Shown: positions 33,976 through 42,550, numbered from the stretch's first letter. The stretch: 64,000 bases of DNA from Fumia sp045121595 (GCA_045121595.1 JBGVGI010000003.1:68730-132729); one strand, 5' to 3'. The notes: generated by a model from the sequence alone, not told the origin. A program made the numbers and translations.

Positions 33976-34041
33976 TCCCTTACTACGATACTATTTTACC
34001 ACATATATTAGTAACAAAAGTAACAACTTTTAAAAAAATAA

Positions 34042-34070
34042 AAAAAGCTCCGAAATTTTCGGAGCTTTTT
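34042..34070. terminator. Bidirectional terminator after the GGGtGRT gene
   Basis: AAAAGCTCCGAAA and TTTCGGAGCTTTT form a near-perfect stem with A and T runs on each side. It also serves the small plus-strand gene. Confidence 0.85.
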
Positions 34071-34078
34071 CATTACAA

Positions 34079-35077
34079 TTATTTGTTTGCTTCTTCAACT
34101 GCAACAGCACAAGCAACTGTCATACCAACCATGGGGTTGTTACCTGCACCGATAAGACCCATCATTTCAACGTGAGCGGGAACGGAAGAAGAACCTGCAA
34201 ACTGAGCGTCACCGTGCATACGACCCATTGTGTCTGTAAGACCATAGGAAGCAGGACCTGCAGCAACGTTATCGGGATGCAAGGTACGGCCTGTACCACC
34301 ACCGGAAGCAACGGAGAAGTATTTCTTGCCGTTTTCCAAAGCCCATTTCTTGTAAGTTCCTGCAACGGGGTGCTGGAAACGAGTGGGGTTAGTGGAGTTA
34401 CCTGTGATAGATACGTCAGCTTTTTCGTGAATCATGATAGCAACGCCTTCGGAAACGTCGTTAGCACCGTAGCAACGAACTTTAGCTTTGTCGCCGTCGG
34501 AGTAAGCTTTTTCACGAACGATTTTGAGATTGCCTGTAGCAAAGTCATATTCAGTTTCAACGTAAGTAAAGCCGTTGATTCTGGAGATAATCATAGCAGC
34601 GTCTTTACCAAGACCGTTGAGAATAACTCTAAGGGGTTTCTTTCTTGCTTTGTTAGCTGTTCTTGCGATACCGATAGCACCTTCAGCAGCAGCGAAGGAT
34701 TCGTGACCTGCAAGGAAGCAGAAGCAGTCTGTTTCTTCTCTCAAAAGCATAGCGCCGAGGTTACCGTGGCCAAGACCAACAGCACGCTGTTCAGCAACAG
34801 AACCGGGGATGCAGAAAGCCTGCAAGCCGATACCGATAGCTTCAGCAGCATCAGCAGCTTTTTTGATACCTTTTTTGAGTGCAACGCCAACGCCAAGAGT
34901 ATATGCCCAGGAAGCATTTTCAAATGCGATAGGCTGTACACCTTTAACGATAGCTTCAACGTCGATACCTTTTTCAAGGCAGTAATCTCTTACTTCATCG
35001 AGAGATTTAAAGCCGTATTCAGCAAGACATGCCTCGATTTTAGGCATTCTTCTTTCCTGACCTTCAAATTTAGCCAT
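34079..35077 (-). CDS. GGGtGRT protein
   Basis: 332 residues; a conserved protein of anaerobic Firmicutes named after its glycine motif, seen here as GGGTGRT at about residues 259-265 (VASGGGTGRTLHPDNVAAGP). Other conserved blocks: CFLAGHESFAAAEGAIGIARTANKARKKPLRVILNGLGKDAA and the C-terminal GAGNNPMVGMTVACAVAVEEA. Biochemical function is not established. It always pairs, as here, with an Fe-S-scaffold-like protein encoded 15 nt upstream, so the two probably form one complex or pathway. Codon use suggests high expression. Confidence 0.93.
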   Translation of the reverse strand: MAKFEGQERRMPKIEACLAEYGFKSLDEVRDYCLEKGIDVEAIVKGVQPIAFENASWAYTLGVGVALKKGIKKAADAAEAIGIGLQAFCIPGSVAEQRAVGLGHGNLGAMLLREETDCFCFLAGHESFAAAEGAIGIARTANKARKKPLRVILNGLGKDAAMIISRINGFTYVETEYDFATGNLKIVREKAYSDGDKAKVRCYGANDVSEGVAIMIHEKADVSITGNSTNPTRFQHPVAGTYKKWALENGKKYFSVASGGGTGRTLHPDNVAAGPASYGLTDTMGRMHGDAQFAGSSSVPAHVEMMGLIGAGNNPMVGMTVACAVAVEEANK

Positions 35078-35092
35078 AACAGTAAACCTCCC

Positions 35093-35782
35093 TTATTCTT
35101 CTCTGGGGTCGATATGTTTGTAACCTTCATAACGACCGTAAGTGCCGATGTTGTTTTCGTAAGCTTCTTTGGGGTCTTTGCCGTGACGGATGTCTTCGAG
35201 CATTTTGCCAAGTCTTACGAATTTATAACCGCAAACTTCGTTGTCTTCATCAACAGCGATTTTGAGGATATAACCTTCTGCCATTTCGAGGTAACGTACA
35301 CCTTTAGCTCCTGTGGAGAAGATTGTACCAACCTGAGAACGGAGTCCTTTACCGAGGTCTTCAAGACCTGCGCCAACGGGCAAACCGTCTTCGGAGAAAG
35401 CAGTCTGAGTTCTGCCGTATACAATCTGCAAGAAGAGTTCTCTCATAGCAACGTTGATAGCGTCACAAACGAGGTCAGTGTTAAGAGCTTCTAAAAGTGT
35501 TTTACCAGGCAAGATTTCACCAGCCATAGCAGCAGAGTGAGTCATACCGGAACAACCGAGAGTTTCAACGAGTGCTTCTTCGATGATACCGTTTTTAACG
35601 TTAAGTGTAAGTTTGCAGCAACCCTGCTGAGGAGCACACCAGCCCACACCGTGAGTCAAACCGGAAATATCCTTTACGTCATACGCTTTTACCCATCTGC
35701 CTTCTTCGGGAATGGGAGCAGGACCGTGTTTAGGGCCTTTAGCGATAGGACACATTCTCTCAACTTCATGAGAATACATCAT
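35093..35782 (-). CDS. Iron-sulfur cluster assembly scaffold-like protein, partner of GGGtGRT
   Basis: 229 residues from the ATG at 35782 (MMYSHEVERMCPIAKGPKHGPAPIPEEG). It shows a NifU/IscU-type core: GWCAPQQGCCKLTLNVKNGIIEEALVETLGCSGM, with cysteines near 11, 49, 55, 56, 77 and a later LVCDA. The spacing differs from IscU, so this is a divergent branch. It likely binds or hands on an Fe-S cluster. Its partner gene follows at 15 nt. Four REP-type units lie immediately upstream, and a TATAAT (35807-35802 on the minus strand) sits just before the ribosome site. Confidence 0.85.
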   Translation of the reverse strand: MMYSHEVERMCPIAKGPKHGPAPIPEEGRWVKAYDVKDISGLTHGVGWCAPQQGCCKLTLNVKNGIIEEALVETLGCSGMTHSAAMAGEILPGKTLLEALNTDLVCDAINVAMRELFLQIVYGRTQTAFSEDGLPVGAGLEDLGKGLRSQVGTIFSTGAKGVRYLEMAEGYILKIAVDEDNEVCGYKFVRLGKMLEDIRHGKDPKEAYENNIGTYGRYEGYKHIDPREE

Positions 35783-35823
35783 ATTTATCATTCCTTTCAA
35801 AATTATATGCCTTTTTCAGGATC

Positions 35824-35849
35824 GGAACGACACACAGGTCGTTCCCTAC
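35824..35849 (-). repeat. REP hairpin, intergenic copy 1
   Basis: On the minus strand GTAG + GGAACGAC - CTGTGT - GTCGTTCC, identical to the copies inside the RAYT gene. It overlaps the expected -35 position for the Fe-S-scaffold gene. Confidence 0.9.
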
Positions 35850-35899
35850 AAGCCTTCTCCAGTGGGAGAAGGGGGACCGCTTGCGGTGGATGAGGTGTA
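35850..35899. repeat. Second repeat type inserted in the REP cluster
   Basis: CCTTCTCC-agtg-GGAGAAGG (35853-35872), then ACCGC-tt-GCGGT (35876-35887), then GGATGAGG. Two stacked hairpins followed by GGATGAGG resemble the CCTTCTCC...GGATGAGG intergenic repeats I recall in many gut Firmicutes. Not a gene. Confidence 0.7.
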
Positions 35900-35907
35900 A
35901 CACTCAA

Positions 35908-35981
35908 CCACACAGGTCGTTCATAATCGGAACGACACACAGGTCGTTCATAGTCGGAACGACACACAGGTCGTTCCCTAC
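35908..35981 (-). repeat. REP hairpins, intergenic copies 2 (half), 3 (headless) and 4 (intact)
   Basis: A half copy (ACACAGGTCGTTC) lies at about 35908-35921. A hairpin lacking the GTAG head lies at 35929-35950, and a complete copy with GTAG (CTAC on plus) at 35956-35981. All point the same way as copy 1. Confidence 0.85.
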
Positions 35982-35983
35982 TT

Positions 35984-36018
35984 TAAAAAAATGTGCTGCC
36001 GCTTTCGTGACAGCACAT
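35984..36018 (-). terminator. Terminator of gapA
   Basis: On the minus strand ATGTGCTGTCA / CGGCAGCACAT stem, followed by TTTTTTT. It separates gapA from the REP cluster. Confidence 0.85.
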
Positions 36019-36034
36019 CTTAGAATTCTTACAA

Positions 36035-37051
36035 TTAAGCGAGTTCAGCAAAATATTTGATTGTTCTTACCATCTGGCTTGTGTAAGAGTTTTCGTTATC
36101 GTACCAGGAAACAACCTGTACTTCATATGTGTCATCGTCGATTTTAGCAACCATTGTCTGAGTAGCATCGAACAAAGAACCATATGTGATACCGATGATG
36201 TCGGAAGAAACGAGTTCTTCTTCAGTGTAACCAAAGGAAGCAGAAGAAGCAGCTTTCATAGCAGCGTTGATGCCTTCTTTAGTAACGTCTTTACCTTTAA
36301 CTACAGCAACGAGGATTGTTGTAGAACCGGTGGGAACGGGAACACGCTGAGCAGAACCGATGAGTTTGCCGTTGAGTTCGGTAATTACAAGACCGATAGC
36401 TTTTGCAGCACCTGTGGAGTTAGGAACGATGTTAACTGCAGCAGCACGAGCACGACGAAGGTCGCCTTTTCTGTGAGGACCATCGAGAACCATCTGGTCG
36501 CCTGTGAAAGCGTGGATAGTAGACATGATACCAGCCTGGATGGGAGCGTAATCGTTAAGAGCTTTAGCCATAGGAGCCAAGCAGTTTGTTGTACAGGAAG
36601 CAGCGGAGATGATTTTGTCATCAGCTGTAAGTGTATTTTCGTTTACGCTGAATACAACTGTGGGAAGGTCGTTACCTGCGGGAGCAGAGATAACAACTTT
36701 CTTAGCACCTGCATCGATGTGAGCCTGAGATTTTTCTTTGGAGCAATAGAAACCTGTGCACTCCAAAACTACGTCAACGTCAAGTTCGCCCCAGGGCAAA
36801 TCTTTAGCGTCTTTTTCTGCATAGATTTTGATTGTTTTACCATCAACTGTGATGGAATCTTCACCAGCTACTACTGTATCTGCCAAAGCGTATCTGCCCT
36901 GTGCAGAGTCGTATTTGAGCAAGTGAGCGAGCATTTTGGGGCTTGTGAGGTCGTTGATAGCAACGATTTCATAACCCTCTGCGCCAAACATCTGGCGGAA
37001 TGCCAAACGGCCAATGCGGCCAAAGCCATTGATTGCAACTTTTACTGCCAT
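36035..37051 (-). CDS. gapA: Glyceraldehyde-3-phosphate dehydrogenase
   Basis: NAD-dependent oxidation and phosphorylation of glyceraldehyde 3-phosphate in glycolysis. 338 residues. The Rossmann start INGFGRIGRLAFRQ is intact. The catalytic Cys153 is in SAASCTTNCLAP, and the activating His180 is in STIHAFTGDQ. ND at 33-34 points to NAD use. It is a single-gene unit with its own promoter (37085-37113) and terminator. Confidence 0.98.
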   Translation of the reverse strand: MAVKVAINGFGRIGRLAFRQMFGAEGYEIVAINDLTSPKMLAHLLKYDSAQGRYALADTVVAGEDSITVDGKTIKIYAEKDAKDLPWGELDVDVVLECTGFYCSKEKSQAHIDAGAKKVVISAPAGNDLPTVVFSVNENTLTADDKIISAASCTTNCLAPMAKALNDYAPIQAGIMSTIHAFTGDQMVLDGPHRKGDLRRARAAAVNIVPNSTGAAKAIGLVITELNGKLIGSAQRVPVPTGSTTILVAVVKGKDVTKEGINAAMKAASSASFGYTEEELVSSDIIGITYGSLFDATQTMVAKIDDDTYEVQVVSWYDNENSYTSQMVRTIKYFAELA

Positions 37052-37084
37052 AATAATAAACCTCCAAAAATTTATTCTGTTACT

Positions 37085-37113
37085 ATTTTATACCATTTTG
37101 AAAAAAAATACAA
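37085..37113 (-). promoter_or_regulatory. Promoter of gapA
   Basis: On the minus strand TTGTAT (37113-37108), 17-bp spacer, TAAAAT (37090-37085). Two staggered -10 options overlap (TATAAA also fits). Confidence 0.55.
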
Positions 37114-37255
37114 GCCTTTGTTACAAATTTAACATTATAAAAGTATTAAATTTTTCACAAGAAAATCATCGGTTTTTTGTGAATTTCTTCCCATTTTTCA
37201 AAAAAACGTCCTTTTTTGCTCAAAATATGCTATAATTATAGCGGAGGAATAAATT

Positions 37256-38113
37256 ATGCGTTTTAAAAGAGTATACGTTGAAATCGGAAATATATGCAAT
37301 TTAAACTGCAGTTTTTGCAGTGAAGTTAAAAGAGAAAAGCGACAGATGACAGTTTCGGAGTTTTCTCATATCGCAAAGGAGGTAAAACCCTTTTGCGACT
37401 ATCTCTATTTTCATATAAAGGGCGAACCGCTTTTGCATCCGCACCTGTCCGAGTTTTTTGATATCGCAGAAGAATATAATTTCCTCATAAACATAACCAC
37501 AAACGGCACTCTTTTAGATAAAACGGGCGATATGATACTTTCAAAAAAAGCTTTAAGGCAGATAAACATCTCGCTTCATTCCTTCCCCGCCCATAAAATG
37601 GACGGATATTTAAGTACCGTTTTAAACTTTTCCAAAAAAGCAAGTCTTGAGCATAAAAAATACGTGGTTTTAAGGTTCTGGAACCTTGACAACACACGTA
37701 AAACGGATAAAGCTTCCCTTGATATGCTTAACAAAATCAAGGAGTATTTTAACTTTGAGGGCGACCTTTTTGAAGCTATGAAAGGCAGAAGCGTTATGCT
37801 TGAAAAAGGAATTTTCATAAGCTTTGAAGAGGAGTTTGAGTGGCCGAGCCTTGAAAACCCGTTTATCTCCGATACGGGTATCTGCTACGGCACACGAAAT
37901 ATGCTCGGCATCTTAGCAGACGGGACAGTTACGCCCTGTTGCCTTGATGCAAACGGCGAAGCGCCTTTGGGTAACGTCTTCAAAACCCCACTTGCCGATA
38001 TGATGGAGAATATTGATAAAATAGCCTTTAACCTCACAAACCGTCATATCGACTTAGAATTATGTAAACGTTGCTCCTATCGGACAAGATTTGACAAAAT
38101 AAAAATTGTTTAA
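37256..38113 (+). CDS. Radical SAM protein with SPASM-like C terminus
   Basis: 285 residues. The radical SAM cluster motif CxxxCxxC is C14-C18-C21 in GNICNLNCSFC. The TIM-barrel pieces (FHIKGEPLLHPHL, ITTNGTLL, INISLHSF) follow. The C-terminal cysteines in GICYGTR, TPCCLDANG and LCKRCSY resemble a SPASM or twitch domain for auxiliary Fe-S clusters. Such proteins often modify peptides or tRNA, or act in cofactor or sactipeptide maturation. No precursor peptide gene is visible beside it. TATAAT at 37229-37234 and GCGGAGG precede the start. Confidence 0.88.
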   Translation: MRFKRVYVEIGNICNLNCSFCSEVKREKRQMTVSEFSHIAKEVKPFCDYLYFHIKGEPLLHPHLSEFFDIAEEYNFLINITTNGTLLDKTGDMILSKKALRQINISLHSFPAHKMDGYLSTVLNFSKKASLEHKKYVVLRFWNLDNTRKTDKASLDMLNKIKEYFNFEGDLFEAMKGRSVMLEKGIFISFEEEFEWPSLENPFISDTGICYGTRNMLGILADGTVTPCCLDANGEAPLGNVFKTPLADMMENIDKIAFNLTNRHIDLELCKRCSYRTRFDKIKIV

Positions 38114-38164
38114 ACCCGACCACAGCCAAAGCACTTTTAAAAAGCTTTTGGTTTGGTTTTATAT

Positions 38165-38262
38165 AATTTACTTTATTTTACTTTATTTTACTTTGTGCAT
38201 TGTTTACACAGGAATACACATTGTTTACACAAAAATCCCCATTCTTTACACAGAAATCCCCT
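38165..38262. repeat. AT-rich and iteron-like tandem repeats in a convergent intergenic region
   Basis: About three copies of a 10-bp unit (ACTTTATTTT, 38168-38195) are followed by three imperfect copies of a 21-bp unit: CATTGTTTACACAGGAATACA, CATTGTTTACACAAAAATCCC and CATTCTTTACACAGAAATCCC, each as written about 21 bases. They share a TTTACACA core. No open reading frame covers them. Confidence 0.75.
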
Positions 38263-38285
38263 ACCCGAAATCGGGTGGGGGTTAA
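38258..38285. terminator. Terminator between convergent genes
   Basis: CCCCTACCCG - aaat - CGGGTGGGG forms a strong GC stem with one bulge, followed on the plus strand by a T-rich stretch. It serves the radical SAM gene. Confidence 0.7.
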
Positions 38286-38316
38286 TTTTTTATAATTCTT
38301 ATGTAAAAAGTCAGGT

Positions 38317-40014
38317 TTAGTCGTTGTCGAGGTCGCTTAACTGCCAACCGTAGGTTGAAGCTTTTCTGTAAGTATAATCGTCGATTTCGCCACGGCGGTG
38401 AAGCTCGTCAAACGCTTCCTGATTGGTGGCATAGGTGCCGTGAGTCCACAAATTAAGCCCACGTTCAAGCTTATCGTAGTCGATACCGAAGGAAACCTTT
38501 TCATCACTCGAAGAAGCCGCAGAAGGCGTATTGTCGTACACGTGAACGCGGTGCTTTGCATCAACTGCATCCATAAAGTGGTTACGCTCGGAAATATAAG
38601 CTTTTGCATTCTCCTTGTCAGTTTGGATAGCATCGTTAAACATACCCTTAAAGTACTGTGAGAATTCAAATTCATCGCTTTCCTCAACGTCGTAGTAAAC
38701 ACGTGCAAGTTCGTCACCCGACCAGAACAAAAGGTACGGCGGTTTGTCCCAGAATTTCATCAAAACGTCGGAGAAAGCATTGTAATCGTCAAGAACTGAA
38801 ACGTCACTTTCGTAAACGCCCTCCTCAGCACCATCCTCCGTATATACGTTGAAGTAAACCTGCGGGATATCAACGTAAGTAATCTTTGAAGTCAGAAGCT
38901 TATGCAGTTTAAAAGCGATGGCATTTTCGTTTTCAAACTCACCCTTTATCTGCATTGAACGGAAGAAGGAAATTGCATCGTTTTGCTTTAAAAGGCTTCC
39001 GATTTTATATTCATTATAAAGCGCACGTTTTTTCTTTGCGTACATTTTTGCATATTTTTTCTTGTTGAAATTCTTGAGATAAAAACTCGCAATAATGGAA
39101 AAAACCGCATAAAGACCGAGCCACACTCCCGCTATTTGGGAAGAAACGTTATCATTTCCGTCCACGGCAAAGAGGAAAATGGTTGAAAGCACAAGGAAGA
39201 AAATCCACACAAGACGGCTTGACCATTTCTTTTTGCTGATAATTTTCTCCTCGGCATGGTCAAGACGCCAGTAAAGGTTTTCTGCAAGTGGCGGAAGGGA
39301 TTTTTCAAGTTCTTCCATCTTCTTTTCAAAATCCTTTATACTGTCAATATATTTTTTGAACTCGTCTTCAAACTCTTTTGCTTCCGCGGTTTTTTCAAAA
39401 CAAACGATATGGTTTTCGGTTTTGGGGAAGGTAACTCCCCTCTCCTCGCAGTATCTTATACGATGCTTTAAAAACACTCTTGCAAGGTAGCAAAGGGGGT
39501 CTTCCTCGGGGTACCAGTAAAGTGCCGTATCAAACCAGCCCATACGGGTACACGCTTCGGCATACGCCTTTTTGGACTCGGTGGTAAGATAACCCTTTTC
39601 GAGTGCCATACCGAAAAAATAAGCTGCCATAGACTCGGAGCGTTTGATATCGGTACCTCTGTAATTCCCCTCACGTCTATCGTAGATACAACCTAAAATA
39701 TATGAAGCGTATCCTGCCGATTTTGATGAGCCGTAAGCCGCCCTTGTAAGGTTATAAACAAGCTTGTCGCCCACGTCAAGGCGTTTGAAGTCAAAAGCCC
39801 CTGTTTTGACGTTGTTATTGATATAGACGTCAATATAATGAGAAAATATATCATCTTTTGAGAAAGGAGCGTCCTTGTATTCCTCCATAGCTTCGTAAAG
39901 GTCAACAAGCTCATCTGCATAAAACCCGTTATTAAGTCCTCTTTCATTATATATATCAGGTTCAGGGTCCCTGCCCAAAAAGATAAGTATTTCCTGGAGA
40001 TTTTTAAGTTCCAT
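38317..40014 (-). CDS. Membrane protein with N-terminal helical repeats, function unknown
   Basis: 565 residues from the ATG at 40014 (MELKNLQEILIFLG), behind AAGGAAG. Residues about 50-200 are helical and resemble Sel1/TPR-like repeats (YASYILGCIYDRREGNY...SMAAYFFGMALEKGY). A coiled coil lies at about 215-245, then two membrane helices (SSRLVWIFFLVLSTIFLFAV and IAGVWLGLYAVFSIIASFYL), then a soluble domain of about 250 residues ending in a segment like short C-terminal SHOCT-type motifs (EAFDELHRRGEIDDYTYRKA). I do not recognise the family. It follows the ilvD terminator. Confidence 0.8.
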   Translation of the reverse strand: MELKNLQEILIFLGRDPEPDIYNERGLNNGFYADELVDLYEAMEEYKDAPFSKDDIFSHYIDVYINNNVKTGAFDFKRLDVGDKLVYNLTRAAYGSSKSAGYASYILGCIYDRREGNYRGTDIKRSESMAAYFFGMALEKGYLTTESKKAYAEACTRMGWFDTALYWYPEEDPLCYLARVFLKHRIRYCEERGVTFPKTENHIVCFEKTAEAKEFEDEFKKYIDSIKDFEKKMEELEKSLPPLAENLYWRLDHAEEKIISKKKWSSRLVWIFFLVLSTIFLFAVDGNDNVSSQIAGVWLGLYAVFSIIASFYLKNFNKKKYAKMYAKKKRALYNEYKIGSLLKQNDAISFFRSMQIKGEFENENAIAFKLHKLLTSKITYVDIPQVYFNVYTEDGAEEGVYESDVSVLDDYNAFSDVLMKFWDKPPYLLFWSGDELARVYYDVEESDEFEFSQYFKGMFNDAIQTDKENAKAYISERNHFMDAVDAKHRVHVYDNTPSAASSSDEKVSFGIDYDKLERGLNLWTHGTYATNQEAFDELHRRGEIDDYTYRKASTYGWQLSDLDND

Positions 40015-40036
40015 GATCATCTTCCTTACTTAAAAA

Positions 40037-40058
40037 GGGCAAACCGAAAGATTTGCCC
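40037..40058 (-). terminator. Terminator of ilvD
   Basis: GGGCAAATC and GGTTTGCCC form a 9-bp stem with T runs on both sides, just after the ilvD stop. Confidence 0.8.
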
Positions 40059-40064
40059 ATTTTT

Positions 40065-41720
40065 TTATTTACTGTAAACAGCACCACTGGATGCGGAGTT
40101 AACAAGTGCAGAATAACGTTTCAAGTAGCCTTTGATATCCCTTGTGAAAGGAACGAAGTTTTCTTTTCTCTTTGCGATTTCGTCATCGGAAACTAAAAGT
40201 GAAATCTGTCTTTCGGGGATGTTGATTTCGATAATATCGCCTTCTTTGACAAGACCGATAAGACCGCCTGATGCAGCTTCGGGAGAGATATGACCGATTG
40301 CCGCACCCTTTGTAGCACCACTGAAACGTCCGTCAGTGATGAGTGCTACTTCCTTATCAAGACCCATACCAACGAGTGAAGCGGTGGGAGCAAGCATTTC
40401 CTGCATACCGGGACCACCTTTGGGGCCTTCGTAACGGATAACCACAACGTCACCTGATTTGATTTTACCTGCGTTTATAGCGTCACAAGCTTCGTTTTCA
40501 CTGTTAAACACCCTTGCAGGGCCTTTGTGTTTCATCATTTCTTCACATACGGCACCCTGTTTTACAACGCATCCGTCGGGAGCGATGTTACCTCTGAGCA
40601 CTGCGATACCGCCGTCTTTACGGATAGGAGCAGAAACTGTGTGGATAATCTCGCCGTCTGCGTCGGGGATGTTTGCAAAACGTTCTGTCTGAGTACCCGA
40701 AACGGTTAAAACTTCGGTGTTTATAAAGTCGCCTTTTGCGAGTTCTTTCATAACTGCCTGAATACCGCCCATTACGTCAAGGTCCTGAATAAACACACTG
40801 CTTGCGGGGTTAAGCTTTGCAAGCTGAGGTGTCTTACGGCTTAATTCCTCGATAGTGGTAAGGTCAACGTCAACCCCTGCTTCGTAAGCGATAGCTAAAA
40901 TATGCAAAACTGTATTTGTAGAGCAACCGAGTGCCATCTCAGCAGAGAGTGCATTTTTAAGGTTTTCTTTTGTAAGAATCATGGAAGGAACAATGTTGTT
41001 TTCGATAAGGTGCATAACTCTTTCGCCCGTATCCTTCGCAAAACGAATGCGTTTTGAAGAAGTAGCAGGAGCAGTAGCAGAGCCGGGAAGTGACATACCC
41101 ATAGCCTCAACAAGACAGTTCATCGAGTTTGCAGTGTACATACCCGAACAAGAACCACATGTAGGACAGGTGTTATTTTCAAATTCCTTTAAATCACATT
41201 CGGTAATTTCACCCGCACTGTAAGCGCCAACTGCTTCAAAGCTTTCAGAAAGGCCAATACGTTTACCTTTTACAACACCTGGCTCCATAGGTCCACCGCT
41301 GATAAAGATACTGGGAAGGTTAAGTCTTGCAGCGGCAAGCATCATACCTGGAACGATTTTGTCACAGTTCGGGATAAATACGATACCGTCAAGAGGATGA
41401 GCAGTAAGCATAACCTCGATACTGTCGGCAATAAGTTCACGGGAAGCAAGGGAATATTTCATTCCGACGTGGTTCATAGCAAGACCGTCGCAAACACCAA
41501 TGGTATGGAATTCAAACGGAATACCACCTGCATTTCTGATACCTGCTTTAACGGCATCAGCTAAAAGACCTAAATGCATATGGCCGGGAACGTATTCACT
41601 TTCTGCACTTACAACGGCAACGAAAGGTTTTTTCATTTCGCTGTCTGTAATGCCCATTGCTTTAAGCAAAGAACGGTGGGGAGTCCTTGCAGGACCGCTT
41701 TTCATCAAATCACTACGCAT
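40065..41720 (-). CDS. ilvD: Dihydroxy-acid dehydratase
   Basis: Dehydrates 2,3-dihydroxy-isovalerate and -methylvalerate in branched-chain amino acid synthesis. 551 residues, usual length. Fe-S ligands appear in IPNCDKIVPGM and CPTCGSCSGMYTANSMNC. MRSDLMKSGPARTPHRSLL is the family start, and KGGPGMQEML with GRFSGATKG is conserved. It stands apart from other ilv genes, 12 nt after a small membrane-protein gene and on the same transcript. Confidence 0.97.
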   Translation of the reverse strand: MRSDLMKSGPARTPHRSLLKAMGITDSEMKKPFVAVVSAESEYVPGHMHLGLLADAVKAGIRNAGGIPFEFHTIGVCDGLAMNHVGMKYSLASRELIADSIEVMLTAHPLDGIVFIPNCDKIVPGMMLAAARLNLPSIFISGGPMEPGVVKGKRIGLSESFEAVGAYSAGEITECDLKEFENNTCPTCGSCSGMYTANSMNCLVEAMGMSLPGSATAPATSSKRIRFAKDTGERVMHLIENNIVPSMILTKENLKNALSAEMALGCSTNTVLHILAIAYEAGVDVDLTTIEELSRKTPQLAKLNPASSVFIQDLDVMGGIQAVMKELAKGDFINTEVLTVSGTQTERFANIPDADGEIIHTVSAPIRKDGGIAVLRGNIAPDGCVVKQGAVCEEMMKHKGPARVFNSENEACDAINAGKIKSGDVVVIRYEGPKGGPGMQEMLAPTASLVGMGLDKEVALITDGRFSGATKGAAIGHISPEAASGGLIGLVKEGDIIEINIPERQISLLVSDDEIAKRKENFVPFTRDIKGYLKRYSALVNSASSGAVYSK

Positions 41721-41732
41721 AATTAATCTTCC

Positions 41733-42461
41733 TTATCCTAAAATATTTTCTACAAAATCGAGAGCATAAACCTGAGTCTCGATGTTTTTATCGGTTTCTT
41801 TAAAAGTTCCGCCGAACTTTCTTACACAGAGATAAATCTCGTTTTTAACGGTGTTCATACGGAGTTTTTTACCAAGCTCAGTTTCCTTGATAAGAATTTT
41901 ATCCCCCGAAACGTAAGGGTTGTCGGGATAATCTGCGGAGAAATCATAAAAGATACTCTCGTCATCGTTACTTCCTATCAAAGCGTTGTACGTCATATCG
42001 TCAAAGATAAACAGAGCGTCCGCACCCGCATTTAAAATCGCAAGGATTTTCTGCTCACCCGTCGTCGCGGCAACGGGATTCGTGCTTGTTCCGTCGTAGT
42101 TTGTCTGCATCTCGCTTACCATAACGCTTATTTTACCGTTACTGTCGTAATCACTGATATAAGGCTTTATCGTTTCTGCGATATCATCATTCACAGCCGA
42201 AAAAGAATATTTACTCGCGATATTCAAAGTAAGGTCGTATTTCGGCTTGAAAATCATATCCTTGGCAAAAAGCAAGAGTGCAACCACCACGAAAGCAACC
42301 AGAAAAGTGACAAACTTATAGTGATACCAGTAGTTATCCCACTTCTGCTTAAAGGTCATGGGGATTACTTCGTTTTCTTCTTTTTTCTTAAACTGTTCTG
42401 TATCGGCAAGACTTTGTTTTGCCTTTTTAAGTTCGATAAGTTCTTTCAAATCATCGCTCAT
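41733..42461 (-). CDS. Membrane-anchored protein of unknown function
   Basis: 242 residues. The N-terminal 40 residues are charged and cytoplasmic, followed by one membrane helix (about 48-70, YKFVTFLVAFVVVALLLFA) and an extracellular domain of about 170 residues. The outer part (LNIASKYSFSAVNDDIAETIKPY...ADALFIFDDMTYNAL) has the look of a small alpha/beta domain. No family recognised. It is the first gene of the transcript that includes ilvD, which is an odd pairing. Confidence 0.75.
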   Translation of the reverse strand: MSDDLKELIELKKAKQSLADTEQFKKKEENEVIPMTFKQKWDNYWYHYKFVTFLVAFVVVALLLFAKDMIFKPKYDLTLNIASKYSFSAVNDDIAETIKPYISDYDSNGKISVMVSEMQTNYDGTSTNPVAATTGEQKILAILNAGADALFIFDDMTYNALIGSNDDESIFYDFSADYPDNPYVSGDKILIKETELGKKLRMNTVKNEIYLCVRKFGGTFKETDKNIETQVYALDFVENILG

Positions 42462-42484
42462 GGTAACACCTTCTTCAAAGAAAT

Positions 42485-42513
42485 ATTTTACTATATTTAC
42501 GCTTTACAGTCAA
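42485..42513 (-). promoter_or_regulatory. Promoter of the 41733-42461 gene and ilvD
   Basis: On the minus strand TTGACT (42513-42508), 17-bp spacer, TAAAAT (42490-42485). Confidence 0.7.
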
Positions 42514-42550
42514 GTAATTCTCTGCGTGTTTTTGTAAATAAATCGTATCG

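Noticed and set aside
35824..35981. Possible CRISPR array
   Set aside because: The repeats are palindromic REPs with a GTAG head, spacing is irregular, one unit is unrelated, and no cas genes are present.
38198..38262. Possible short CRISPR or DnaA-box origin
   Set aside because: Units are adjacent with no spacers, so not CRISPR. The core TTTACACA is not the DnaA box TTATCCACA and no dnaA/dnaN lies nearby.
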